Below are positions 7,609 to 15,889 of a stretch of DNA of 64,000 bases, in pieces. The stretch is taken from assembly GCA_016125075.1 (NCBI GenBank), contig WGMO01000019.1, forward strand, positions 1 to 64,000, given 5' to 3'. The notes beneath the pieces were generated by a model. The model saw nothing but the letters and a program-made list of their open reading frames with translations. It did not search any database and was not told the DNA's origin. The DNA is from Terrimonas sp. (GTDB taxonomy: Bacteria; Bacteroidota; Bacteroidia; Chitinophagales; Chitinophagaceae). Every line of letters begins with the position of its first letter. Position 1 is the first letter of the stretch. A program made the position numbers and the translations under genes.

Positions 7609-9623
7609 GATTGTTGGTTTGGTTCTGTCCAGACGCTGTTTTCTTTCAGTAATCCGATCAATTCATCGACCGCCACATCACTGTTCACATTTCGTTTAAC
7701 AATTTCTTTCCCTTTATACAGGGTGATCTTACCCGGCCCGCTGCCGACATATCCAAAATCCGCATCTGCCATTTCACCGGGTCCGTTAACAATACAACCC
7801 ATGATGGCGATTTTCACTCCTTTCAGGTGATGGGTAACCGCCCTGATTTTCGCCGTGGTTTCCTGGAGATCAAAAAGGGTCCTCCCGCAACTGGGGCAAC
7901 TGATATATTCCGTTTTTGAAATCCGGGTACGGCTGGCCTGCAAGATGCTGAAAGCTGTATTATTGGTAAACTGGTAACTATCTTTTACCGGCAGGTAGGT
8001 TCTCCCTGCAGCCTGTACCGTATCCATGGTGGCCCCTTTGCCGTACCCGAGGCAAATCCCGTCACCCAACCCATCCAATAACAGGGCGCCGGTCTCGGCA
8101 GCGAAATGTATCAGGTGTTCATCCGGGGTTTTCCAGTTACTGTCGGTGATCAGGATAACCGGGTTCATGATCTTACGGTTCAATAATGCGGTGAACATCC
8201 TTCTCACCGACTGCATCGCATTTTTGCGGGTACTGCTCAGGCCAATAACTACAGCAGGATCATTGGCCACAGCGTCCAGAAAAGTATAATCATTGATTTC
8301 CGTTTCGTCGCTATAACAGTCCAGCATCACGAAATTCAGATGTTCACTGACATGATCCGCCTCCGCAAATCCCTTGGCATCAAAAATGGGGAAATACTTG
8401 GAGGGATCCGGTGATAGCTGCCAGGCTGCCGGATACGCAATGACTTTTAATGTTCCCGGTAATTCAAAATCCAGGAGCTGGTGACCGGTGAATATATAAT
8501 CGGCAGCAGCATCCCCGATCAGCCATTTATCGGATTCCGGGTGATACCGGTAACCGATACTTTCAAGATGCTGTGTTGTTATTTTTTCAATGCCGGAAAG
8601 ATCAGCGATGACTACCGGGACCTGCTCGCCTCCGATATTGTCAACAGGATAGGTCTTTCTCCGCTGGTAATGGAAGGGATCATAGCCCAAACCCGTTTCC
8701 AGTGTTTCTGGGTCATTTGCCGTGGTAGGCTGTTCTTTCATTTTGGTATATCGCTTCACCAGGTCCCTGCAAACCGGTATTTCAAATTCGGGGTCTTCTG
8801 TTAAGGAAACCCGGATCGTATCACCGATCCCGTCTTCCATCAGCGATCCAATACCAATGGCGGATTTGATTCGGCCGTCTTCCCCATCGCCTGCTTCCGT
8901 AACACCCAAATGCAGCGGATAACATTCCCCAAATTCTTCAAACATGGTCTTAATGAGCAAGCGGTAAGCCTGTACCATGACCTGCGGGTTGCTGGATTTC
9001 ATGCTTAAAAGGATATTATGATAGGATTCATCCCGGGCAATCCGCAGGAATTCCATCGCGCTTTCCACCATCCCTACAGGGGTATCGCCATACCGGCTCA
9101 TGATCCGGTCACTGAGAGAACCATGGTTCGTTCCGATACGCATAGCAGTTCCATATTCCTTGCAGATCTTAACAAGGGGGGTAAACCGATCCCTTATCCG
9201 TTCTATTTCTTCTGCATAATCTGCATCCGAATATTCGATCAGTTCAAATTTCTTTTTATCGACATAATTGCCAGGGTTCACGCGAACCTTTTCCACGATC
9301 CTGGCAGCGATCTCTGCGGCATTGGGCGTAAAATGGATATCGGCCACCAGGGGAACAAAATAACCCCGCCTGTGTAATTCTTCCCTGATGGGGAGCAGGT
9401 TTTCGGCTTCTTTTTTTGAAGGAGCAGTGATCCTTACCAGTTCTGCCCCCGCTTCGATACAACGGATGGTCTGCTCAACAGTAGCGATCGTATCCATGGT
9501 ATCCGTAGTCGTCATGGTTTGTACCCTGACAGGATGAAAATTCCCCAGCAACAGGTTACCGATCCTGACTTCCCTGGTCTTGAGCCGTTTATATTGTGTG
9601 AGTGATTCGCTGTAAAATTGCAT
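7605..9623 (-). CDS. ispG: 4-hydroxy-3-methylbut-2-enyl diphosphate synthase (long form)
   Basis: This 672-residue IspG/GcpE has an N-terminal TIM-barrel (VRVQTMTTTDTMDT, RIGTNHGSLSDR, LGVTEAGDGEDG). A large middle insertion spans roughly residues 300-540, and the C-terminal iron-sulfur domain has the cluster cysteines in SCPSCGRTLF and MGCIVNGPGE. It reduces methylerythritol cyclodiphosphate to HMBPP in the MEP isoprenoid pathway. The inserted domain is the known difference between the Bacteroidota/plant/Chlamydia form and the E. coli form of about 370 residues. An exact -7 box lies 26 bases upstream of the start. Confidence 0.96.
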   Translation of the reverse strand: MQFYSESLTQYKRLKTREVRIGNLLLGNFHPVRVQTMTTTDTMDTIATVEQTIRCIEAGAELVRITAPSKKEAENLLPIREELHRRGYFVPLVADIHFTPNAAEIAARIVEKVRVNPGNYVDKKKFELIEYSDADYAEEIERIRDRFTPLVKICKEYGTAMRIGTNHGSLSDRIMSRYGDTPVGMVESAMEFLRIARDESYHNILLSMKSSNPQVMVQAYRLLIKTMFEEFGECYPLHLGVTEAGDGEDGRIKSAIGIGSLMEDGIGDTIRVSLTEDPEFEIPVCRDLVKRYTKMKEQPTTANDPETLETGLGYDPFHYQRRKTYPVDNIGGEQVPVVIADLSGIEKITTQHLESIGYRYHPESDKWLIGDAAADYIFTGHQLLDFELPGTLKVIAYPAAWQLSPDPSKYFPIFDAKGFAEADHVSEHLNFVMLDCYSDETEINDYTFLDAVANDPAVVIGLSSTRKNAMQSVRRMFTALLNRKIMNPVILITDSNWKTPDEHLIHFAAETGALLLDGLGDGICLGYGKGATMDTVQAAGRTYLPVKDSYQFTNNTAFSILQASRTRISKTEYISCPSCGRTLFDLQETTAKIRAVTHHLKGVKIAIMGCIVNGPGEMADADFGYVGSGPGKITLYKGKEIVKRNVNSDVAVDELIGLLKENSVWTEPNQQS

Positions 9624-9649
9624 AAGGGCGGTCCGCTTTAAAATAGTTA

Positions 9650-9657
9650 CAAAACTA
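9650..9657 (-). promoter_or_regulatory. Bacteroidota-type -7 box for ispG
   Basis: On the minus strand this reads TAGTTTTG, an exact match to TAnnTTTG. It lies 26 bases before the ispG start, so transcription would begin about 20 bases upstream of the ATG. No convincing -33 TTTG box was found at the usual spacing. Confidence 0.5.
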
Positions 9658-9678
9658 ACAAAGAAAGCGGCGTGATGT

Positions 9679-10293
9679 TTACCAATCTTTTTTCACCGTA
9701 CCGGCATTGTTTGCGGGTTTTTTCTGAATCCTTTGCTGTGTTTTTTGTTCTTTCTGCTGCAGGTCTTTTAGCTTTTGTTCCGCTTGTTTTGGATTGAGCT
9801 TCGGGCGGGGAGGTTGCTTATCGGGTTGTTTTTTATTTTTCCGGTCTTCTTTTTTGGGAGGCGGATTTTTCAACTTCAACGCAGAAAGGGCTTTTTGTAA
9901 ATTTTCTCTGGCATCATTATCAAAAGGATTGGCCCGCAGCGCATTTTTATATGCTTCAATACTGGCTGCCAGGTTATTTTTCCCGGAAAAGATGACGCCT
10001 TCATTGTAATACAATTTTGAAAGACGCAGGGGATCCGTTTCCCCCCTCCGCATTTTTTCAAATGCTGCCAGGGCGGAGTCGGCTTTATCTTCTTTATAAA
10101 AAGTCAGTGCAAGATTATAAGTAGCAACAGGATCTTCGGGTGATCCGGACAATACTAACTTGTATTGCTTTGCAGCCTGCTCATACCGGCCCTCCCTGTA
10201 GGCCATGTTCCCGGACTGAATCTTTTCTGCCTCTTTCTGTGCCTGCGAAAACATATAGGCGAGCAGCAATAGAAGGGTGAATGATTTTTTCAT
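9679..10293 (-). CDS. BatC-like secreted tetratricopeptide repeat protein
   Basis: This 204-residue protein has a signal peptide (MKKSFTLLLLLAYMFSQA) and about three TPR units (GNMAYREGRYEQAAKQYKLV, then PVATYNLALTFYKEDKADSA, then EGVIFSGKNNLAASIEAYKNA). A Lys/Gln/Pro-rich low-complexity tail ends in KKDW. This layout is that of BatC in Bacteroides aerotolerance (Bat) operons, where it partners with VWA proteins at the inner membrane. It overlaps the VWA gene by 4 bases (ATGA-type), which fixes the start at 10293. The expected downstream BatD gene is missing; ispG follows instead. Confidence 0.85.
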   Translation of the reverse strand: MKKSFTLLLLLAYMFSQAQKEAEKIQSGNMAYREGRYEQAAKQYKLVLSGSPEDPVATYNLALTFYKEDKADSALAAFEKMRRGETDPLRLSKLYYNEGVIFSGKNNLAASIEAYKNALRANPFDNDARENLQKALSALKLKNPPPKKEDRKNKKQPDKQPPRPKLNPKQAEQKLKDLQQKEQKTQQRIQKKPANNAGTVKKDW

Positions 10294-11321
10294 ACAATGA
10301 CTAACTTTTTCCGTTCCGGTACAAAGAACTCCGCTAATATTAATAGAAACATGGGAATTGCAAACCAAAGATAATAGCTCTTAAAATTCACCAGCGAAAT
10401 ATCACTCAGGGCCTCTTTTTTTACCCCTGACAGGTGCCCAATGATCTGGTCAGCAGGATCGGCCGTTTGATTGATTTGCACATAAATCCCGTTGGTCAGC
10501 GAAGCAATTAGCATCAATTCCGAAGCATTGAGTCGGGAATTGATCCGATTGCCCATGGCATCAAGGGCAGGCATGCCGGTGGAGGGGTCGGTGATGATGG
10601 TACCTTCAGCGGTTCCAATTCCAACCGTATTGATCATAACACCCCGCGCAGCCATTTCCCTCGCGGTTGCCAGGGCATCCGGATCATGGTCTTCGCCATC
10701 GGAAAACAGGATGACTGATTTAAACTTTCTTTCCTGTTTGTTAAAAGCCCTGTCGGTCATGTTCATGGCATCGCTGATCACCGTGCCCTGTTGGGGAATG
10801 GCGGTGGGATCTGCAGATGCCACAAAAAGTTTTGCAGCTGAATGGTCGGAGGTCAGGGGCATCTGCAAATAAGCTTTCCCGGCAAAAAGAACAAGACCAA
10901 TCCTGTTATCCGGCATTTTATCGATCAGATCGTTGATAATGGTTTTTGCTTTTTCCAACCGGTTGGGTGCAATATCCTTTGCCCACATACTCCTGCTTAT
11001 ATCCAGTGCAATGACAACATCAATACCCTTCCTGCTTCCACCGGTATCACCACCGGGTTTCCTGGGGTTTACCAACGAAAATATCCCGGCCGCAACAGCC
11101 GTCATCAGCAATACAAACTTTAAAACAACCCGGAATGGTGAAGCTTCCCTGATGAGTTCGCTGACAAGACGGGGATCGCCGATTGTACTGACCGCTTTTT
11201 TTTTCCACCGCAGGTAAAAGTAAAAGAATCCCGATAATACAGGGATAAGCAATAATAACCAAAAGGCCGTACGGTATTGAAACTGAAGATCCAACCTATA
11301 TTGTTTGCAGAAAGGAAGCAA
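10290..11321 (-). CDS. BatB-like membrane-anchored VWA domain protein
   Basis: This 343-residue protein has membrane segments near residues 19-37, 63-83 and 315-333, with a von Willebrand factor A domain between them. Its MIDAS metal site is visible as DISRSM near residue 105, followed by the threonine/aspartate positions in QMPLTSD and FSDGEDHD. It has the architecture of BatA/BatB, which are thought to form a periplasmic or membrane complex with a MoxR ATPase. No moxR, DUF58 or batD gene lies in the window, so this is a reduced two-gene version. A TTG at 11294 (start of LDLQFQY) is a credible alternative start. Confidence 0.88.
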   Translation of the reverse strand: MLPFCKQYRLDLQFQYRTAFWLLLLIPVLSGFFYFYLRWKKKAVSTIGDPRLVSELIREASPFRVVLKFVLLMTAVAAGIFSLVNPRKPGGDTGGSRKGIDVVIALDISRSMWAKDIAPNRLEKAKTIINDLIDKMPDNRIGLVLFAGKAYLQMPLTSDHSAAKLFVASADPTAIPQQGTVISDAMNMTDRAFNKQERKFKSVILFSDGEDHDPDALATAREMAARGVMINTVGIGTAEGTIITDPSTGMPALDAMGNRINSRLNASELMLIASLTNGIYVQINQTADPADQIIGHLSGVKKEALSDISLVNFKSYYLWFAIPMFLLILAEFFVPERKKLVIV

Positions 11322-11366
11322 GGATTGTGCTAAAAACGAATGAAAAGCGGAAATTGTATCAGCTCT

Positions 11367-12200
11367 TTACATTTTCCCTTCCAGGAAACCCAGCTTTTTG
11401 AGGATATCCTTTAACATTTTCATCCTGACAACTGGCATATCAAAATCCCTGGATTCCGATTCAATATTCAGCACAAAGAAATAAGGATGCTTGTTCTCTA
11501 CCACCCAGCCAATGATCCATCCTACCTGTCTGTTTGTGCTGGCATTCCAACCGGTCCAACCTGTTTTATAACTAAGCTGGTAATTGGAATTATCTTCAAA
11601 AAGCATGGCCCTTTTCACCATTTCCTGGTAGGTCCTGAAAAAAGGTAGTTTATCGAAATACAAGAGGTTAACAAGTCCCAGTTGTTCATCCGGGGTGACC
11701 TTTACGGTGCCATTGAGCCAAAAAGAATCAATGGGGCCGGTCAGGGGTTGTTTCCCGTATTTCTGCGCATACCCGATACTGTCGAGCCAGAACTGCATTC
11801 TTTCCCGGCCGATCCTCCTGGCCACTTCCTGGTAATACGGAACGGAAGAAACCCGGAAGGCCTCATACATCGTAAGGTCCTTATTCCACTCCGGAACAGA
11901 CCTTTCGATACCATCCCAGGGAATGGTCATGGTATCACTGCTGATCTTGCCTTCCTGTAATCCGATCAGGGAGTTCACAATCTTAAAAGTGGAAGCGGGT
12001 GAATACGTGCTGTCAAAAAAACGGTCGCGGTCATAAACGGTGATCTTACCGGTGCCATTATCAAACAAGGCAAAACACCCTTTTACATTGTTCTCCGTAA
12101 AAAATTTTCCCAGTGCATTATCGATCTTAATATTATTGGCGGTACAGGAAAAAAGTACGAATGATGATGCCATAATCACTATCAGGGAAATTTGCCGCAT
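11367..12200 (-). CDS. Class D (OXA-type) beta-lactamase-like lipoprotein
   Basis: This 277-residue serine hydrolase has the three class D landmarks in order: S70-x-x-K73 (PASTFK), S118-x-V120 (VSSVPYY) and K212-T-G (YKTGWTG). It also has a SFWLNG tryptophan segment near residue 160. The Y-G-N motif of classical OXA enzymes appears as YGK. A lipobox (FVLFSC, Cys19) predicts a periplasm-facing lipoprotein. Known family members hydrolyse penicillins and sometimes carbapenems. Whether this one confers resistance cannot be told from sequence. No mobile element is nearby, which suggests an intrinsic gene. The upstream -7 box covers the alternative TTG at 12215 and so supports the ATG at 12200. Confidence 0.9.
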   Translation of the reverse strand: MRQISLIVIMASSFVLFSCTANNIKIDNALGKFFTENNVKGCFALFDNGTGKITVYDRDRFFDSTYSPASTFKIVNSLIGLQEGKISSDTMTIPWDGIERSVPEWNKDLTMYEAFRVSSVPYYQEVARRIGRERMQFWLDSIGYAQKYGKQPLTGPIDSFWLNGTVKVTPDEQLGLVNLLYFDKLPFFRTYQEMVKRAMLFEDNSNYQLSYKTGWTGWNASTNRQVGWIIGWVVENKHPYFFVLNIESESRDFDMPVVRMKMLKDILKKLGFLEGKM

Positions 12201-12212
12201 GATTTTTTTTTG

Positions 12213-12220
12213 CAAAGTTA
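12213..12220 (-). promoter_or_regulatory. -7 box for the class D beta-lactamase gene
   Basis: The minus strand reads TAACTTTG, an exact TAnnTTTG match, 12 bases before the ATG at 12200. It decides the start, because the in-frame TTG at 12215 lies inside the box and would be upstream of or at the transcription start. Confidence 0.5.
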
Positions 12221-12244
12221 AAGATTCAGTTCGCTGGGCGCCAT

Positions 12245-12273
12245 AAAAAAAGCAATATCAGGAAGATATTGCT
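12245..12273 (-). terminator. Terminator of the 42-residue lipoprotein gene
   Basis: On the minus strand a perfect 9-bp stem (AGCAATATC with its complement, 5-base loop) runs into seven T residues. It lies about 25 bases past the small lipoprotein stop and separates that gene from the beta-lactamase promoter. Confidence 0.85.
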
Positions 12274-12297
12274 CAAAGAAATTATCTGTTGAACAGC

Positions 12298-12426
12298 TTA
12301 GATATAAATTCCGTTTTTTGTTTTATAGTGCTTGACCCCGTTGCAATCTCTTTTCATGGAAGTACAGGAGGATAGCAGAAAAACCAACAGTGATCCCGTT
12401 AGCAGGACAAATAATAATTTTTTCAT
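12298..12426 (-). CDS. 42-residue putative lipoprotein
   Basis: The open frame begins with ATG at 12426 and encodes a signal peptide (MKKLLFVLLTGSLLVFLLSS) with a lipobox ending at Cys21. A short mature part contains CTSMKRDCNGVKHYKTKNGIYI split around Cys28. A terminator follows closely. The signal peptide, lipobox, clean stop and dedicated terminator together argue that it is a real gene despite its size. Its function is unknown; the mature part is only 22 residues, basic, with two cysteines and aromatic residues. It is probably anchored in the inner or outer membrane. Confidence 0.72.
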   Translation of the reverse strand: MKKLLFVLLTGSLLVFLLSSCTSMKRDCNGVKHYKTKNGIYI

Positions 12427-12614
12427 TATTTGATTTCTGGGTGAATGAATACGGCTAATTCAAAGGAAGGATCTGTAAAATTGGTTCATCAGAGGGATAA
12501 CGAAAATAATACACAGATATTGCAAGTCATAATTTTGAGCAGGGAAAAACCAGCATACTGCGGATCAAATAAAAAAATGACAGGAACTACTTTGTTTTCA
12601 ACAATTTAGAAGAA

Positions 12615-13802
12615 TCATTTTAACACGCCCAACTCTTTCCCGATCCTCACAAAAGCGGCAATTGCTTTGTCAAGATGCGGTTGTTCATGGGCTGCGCTCA
12701 ATTGCACCCGGATCCGGGCCTGGCCCTTTGGCACCACCGGAAAGAAAAACCCGATCACATAGATCCCTTCATCCAGCAATTTTGTGGCAAAATTTTGAGC
12801 CAGCACCGCATCATAGAGCATGATCGGAACAATGGGATGATCGCCTGGTTTAATATCAAAACCGGCCTCTGTCATCTTTGTACGAAAGTATTTCGTATTG
12901 TATTCCAGCCGGTCTCTTAATTCGGTGGTTTCGGTCAGCATGTTCAAAACGGCTATTGAACCTCCCACGATCGAAGGAGCCAGGGTATTGCTAAAGAGAT
13001 AAGGCCTTGATTTTTGCCTTAACATCTCAATCACTTCTTTTTTGCCGGAAGTAAAGCCACCGGAAGCACCTCCCAGTGCCTTACCCAATGTGCCGGTAAT
13101 GATATCGATCCTTCCCATGACACCCCTGTATTCGTGTGTCCCCCTTCCTGTTTTTCCCAGGAAACCGGAAGAATGGCATTCGTCGATCATCACAACAGCA
13201 TCGTAACGGTCGGCCAGATCACAAATCTTATCCAGTTGTGCAATGGTTCCATCCATACTAAATGAACCATCACTGACAATGATCCTGCTCCTGCATCCGG
13301 CTGCCTCTTTGAGTTTCAGTTCCAGGTCCTCCATATTATTATGATCATACCGGAAACACTGGGCCTTACACAATCTTACCCCGTCAATGATCGATGCATG
13401 ATTGAGTGCATCGGAAATAATGGCATCCTCTTCATTAAATAAAGGCTCAAAAACGCCCCCATTGGCATCAAAAGCCGCTGCATAAAGTATGGTATCTTCT
13501 GTTCCCAGGAATTCAGACAGCTTCTTTTCAAGTTCTTTATGGATATCCTGTGTGCCGCAGATAAAACGGACACTGCTCATCCCGTAACCGCGAGAATCAA
13601 TGGCCCGGTGCGCCGCTTCAATCACTTTCGGGTGGGATGAAAGCCCCAGGTAATTGTTGGCACAAAAATTAAGGACTGTCTTACCCCCTACCTGGATCTC
13701 AGCATCCTGTGGACTTGTGATGATCCTTTCCGTTTTAAAAAGCCCTGCTTCCCTGATCGCTTCTACTTCCCCTGCAATCCTTTTTGCAAATTTTTCATTC
13801 AT
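12615..13802 (-). CDS. kbl: 2-amino-3-ketobutyrate CoA ligase / glycine C-acetyltransferase
   Basis: This 395-residue PLP enzyme belongs to the alpha-oxoamine synthase family. It shows [16 protein letters not shown], the [13 protein letters not shown] segment, the PLP-contact stretches [12 protein letters not shown] and [13 protein letters not shown], and the Schiff-base lysine in [13 protein letters not shown]. The full-length match, in particular [10 protein letters not shown], favours Kbl (threonine degradation, aminoacetone/glycine route) over BioF or serine palmitoyltransferase. The partner threonine dehydrogenase gene (tdh) is not adjacent. The ATG at 13802 lies 19 bases after an exact -7 box; a start at 13844 would fall before that box. 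Confidence 0.92.
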   Translation of the reverse strand: MNEKFAKRIAGEVEAIREAGLFKTERIITSPQDAEIQVGGKTVLNFCANNYLGLSSHPKVIEAAHRAIDSRGYGMSSVRFICGTQDIHKELEKKLSEFLGTEDTILYAAAFDANGGVFEPLFNEEDAIISDALNHASIIDGVRLCKAQCFRYDHNNMEDLELKLKEAAGCRSRIIVSDGSFSMDGTIAQLDKICDLADRYDAVVMIDECHSSGFLGKTGRGTHEYRGVMGRIDIITGTLGKALGGASGGFTSGKKEVIEMLRQKSRPYLFSNTLAPSIVGGSIAVLNMLTETTELRDRLEYNTKYFRTKMTEAGFDIKPGDHPIVPIMLYDAVLAQNFATKLLDEGIYVIGFFFPVVPKGQARIRVQLSAAHEQPHLDKAIAAFVRIGKELGVLK

Positions 13803-13821
13803 ATCCAAACGGTTTGAACAG

Positions 13822-13829
13822 CAAATATA
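13822..13829 (-). promoter_or_regulatory. -7 box for kbl
   Basis: The minus strand reads TATATTTG, an exact TAnnTTTG match, with 19 bases to the ATG at 13802. It rules out the longer reading frame that begins at 13844. Confidence 0.55.
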
Positions 13830-13966
13830 AACCGATGTCAACATTATCAGCTTTCCTGGTCATATTGTCAATCTGAATCATATGTGATACTCCTGTTGAC
13901 ATAAAAGCCGGAGAAACCTGTAACATTTTCTTTCCTTCCTTCGTCAAATACCTAAACCATCCTTGT

Positions 13967-14185
13967 ATGCAACGGAATAAACTCATGAGAATCAGTCTTT
14001 GGAGCATTGCTTTTCTATCAGCATTATTCATCCTAACCTCTTCTGCCAATACCAGAAAAAATGAATCAGCCACTGATTCCTCCAATTCATGTTGCATTGA
14101 ATCCGGCCATAGCTGTGAATCCGGAGAATTACCCTGGGAAAGCCTTCCCCGTCAATTCATTTCCTCAATAAATATAATTCATTGA
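13967..14185 (+). CDS. Small secreted cysteine-containing protein
   Basis: This 72-residue protein has a signal peptide (MRISLWSIAFLSALFILTSSA from residue 7). A Ser/Asn-rich middle with SCCIESGHSCES follows, and the tail is LPWESLPRQFISSINIIH. The W-E-x-L-x-RQF-x-S-x pattern at the C-terminus looks conserved in style with small Bacteroidota exported proteins, but that is from memory and unchecked. Two starts are possible (13967 and 13985). It lies about 106 bases upstream of an ECF sigma/anti-sigma/outer-membrane set on the same strand and may be connected with it. The function is unknown. Confidence 0.65.
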   Translation: MQRNKLMRISLWSIAFLSALFILTSSANTRKNESATDSSNSCCIESGHSCESGELPWESLPRQFISSINIIH

Positions 14186-14291
14186 TTATCAATGTTTGAT
14201 TTTGTTTCAACTCCTGTAACATTTCAATCTCCAAAACGTATTACTAGCATCAACTGTTCTTAAAGTAACTTTAGTTTTCTATCCGCTGTTT

Positions 14292-14777
14292 ATGACTGAA
14301 AGGGAATATAATGAGTGTGTTAACACCTATGCCGATAATGTTTATCGCTTTATCCTGAAAAATCTCAGGCATGAAGAAGATGCCCGGGATGTGGTACAGA
14401 CCACTTTTGAAAAAATGTGGATCCACCGGGAAGAGATCGATACCCAGAAAAGCAAATCCTATCTTTTCACGGTAGCTTACCGGCAGATGATCGATCATAT
14501 CAGGAAGGTAAAAAGGATACAACTAAAAGAGGAATTCAATGAAAATACAAGGATACAAAATCAACCCGCATCGAATATTAAGAAAATCCTGAACGAAGCC
14601 CTGAACAGGCTGAGCGAAACACAACGATCATTGGTTCTATTGAAAGATTATGAAGGATATAGTTATGAGGAAATCGGACAGATCACCGGATTGAGCGAAA
14701 GCCAGGTAAAAGTTTACCTGCACAGAGCCAGGACCCAGTTGAAGAATTTCCTGGTAAGCCCTGAAAATGTTATTTAA
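14292..14777 (+). CDS. ECF-type RNA polymerase sigma factor
   Basis: This 161-residue protein shows sigma region 2 (HEEDARDVVQTTFEKMW, then SYLFTVAYRQMIDHIRK) and region 4 (LSETQRSLVLLKDYEGYSYEEI, then LSESQVKVYLHRARTQLKNF). It is the first gene of a compact plus-strand set with a probable anti-sigma factor 17 bases downstream and then an outer-membrane protein. That layout suggests an envelope-responsive regulatory circuit. A near-match -7 box (TAACTTTA) sits about 30 bases upstream. Confidence 0.93.
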   Translation: MTEREYNECVNTYADNVYRFILKNLRHEEDARDVVQTTFEKMWIHREEIDTQKSKSYLFTVAYRQMIDHIRKVKRIQLKEEFNENTRIQNQPASNIKKILNEALNRLSETQRSLVLLKDYEGYSYEEIGQITGLSESQVKVYLHRARTQLKNFLVSPENVI

Positions 14778-14794
14778 TCGAAACAGGAGGCAAT

Positions 14795-15868
14795 ATGAAA
14801 ATTGACAGACATAATTATGAAACGTTTTTCCTGTTGTATGTGGATAATGAACTGACCCCTGATCAGCGAATGGATGTTGAACAGTTTGTACAGGCCAATT
14901 CAGATCTTGAAGCTGAATTTCTTTTATGGCAACAATCCCGGTTAACCACCGACCCTTCCATCTCTTTCGGGCCAAAAGATAGTTTACTTCGTAATACCGC
15001 AACCCCTGAACACGGCTCATCCGGATATGAAGAAACCCTTCTTTCCTATATTGACAATGAACTGACCACCGCAGAAGAACAATCCTTTACGGATCTGGCC
15101 GCTTCAAACCCAACCATAAAAAAAGAGCTTGCCCTTTATCTGCAGGCCAAACTATCTCCTGAAGCTTCCATTGTTTTTCCCGATAGGGCATCCTTATACA
15201 GGAAGGAAGAAACTGCCCGTATCATTGCATTCAGCTGGAGAAGGATCGCCGTTGCGGCCGTATTCATCCTTGCCCTGAGTACGACCGGTATCCTCCTGTT
15301 CACCGGCAATATTCGCCAGGGTGACCCTGCAGGCGCTACTGCCAACATTTTGCCCCCTGAAAATAAACCGGTAAATAATAACTCTGCAGCACTTCCCTCA
15401 CAAAAGCAGCCAGATGCCATTGTTGAGCAACCGGCACAGAACAGAGGTTCCCTGGTTGCCAAAACGGATCTTCCTCAATCCGGAAGCGAACAGCAGGTAA
15501 CGAAAAAAAACAGGCCTGAAGAGCGGGATTTGCCAAAGCAAGACGAGAATAAAGTGGAACCGCCCCTCTACGCAGTGCTGGAAACCAATTCGGTTGTCCC
15601 TGAACAAAAGAACAGGACGGTGACTTCTGCCACACCGATTGAAAATAAAAATATGAACCCCGATCTTTCTGCCTCTTCACTATCCATTAACAAGGCACCT
15701 GTAACAATCCCTACCTACGCAACGTATAACATAACAGATGAGGGTAATAACAAAACCCGCGGACTGTTCCGGAAAGTCACCAGGTTATTTGAAAGAAATA
15801 CCAACATCGACGCTGCTACGGATGATAACAAATTACTCATTGGTAGCTTTGCGGTAAGCCTTAAATAA
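14795..15868 (+). CDS. Probable anti-sigma factor with a duplicated N-terminal module
   Basis: This 357-residue membrane protein has one transmembrane helix near residues 146-168 (IAVAAVFILALSTTGILLF). The cytoplasmic part contains two copies of a module of about 60 residues. Copy one (residues about 8-67) has YVDNELTPDQR, and copy two (about 77-136) has YIDNELTTAEE; each ends in a P-x-S-L-x-R phrase. The part after the membrane helix is long and rich in Pro, Asn, Gln and Lys, and its last 50 residues look ordered. Position directly after an ECF sigma gene and the single-helix topology support an anti-sigma role, but no classic zinc-binding HxxxCxxC motif is seen. A strong AGGAGG sits upstream of the start. 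Confidence 0.75.
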   Translation: MKIDRHNYETFFLLYVDNELTPDQRMDVEQFVQANSDLEAEFLLWQQSRLTTDPSISFGPKDSLLRNTATPEHGSSGYEETLLSYIDNELTTAEEQSFTDLAASNPTIKKELALYLQAKLSPEASIVFPDRASLYRKEETARIIAFSWRRIAVAAVFILALSTTGILLFTGNIRQGDPAGATANILPPENKPVNNNSAALPSQKQPDAIVEQPAQNRGSLVAKTDLPQSGSEQQVTKKNRPEERDLPKQDENKVEPPLYAVLETNSVVPEQKNRTVTSATPIENKNMNPDLSASSLSINKAPVTIPTYATYNITDEGNNKTRGLFRKVTRLFERNTNIDAATDDNKLLIGSFAVSLK

Positions 15869-15889
15869 TTAAACTTATAAATTAATCAA

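Noticed and set aside
12300-12614. Possible mobile or resistance-island context for the beta-lactamase gene
   Set aside because: No inverted repeats, transposase fragments or composition shift are visible near the gene; it looks chromosomal.
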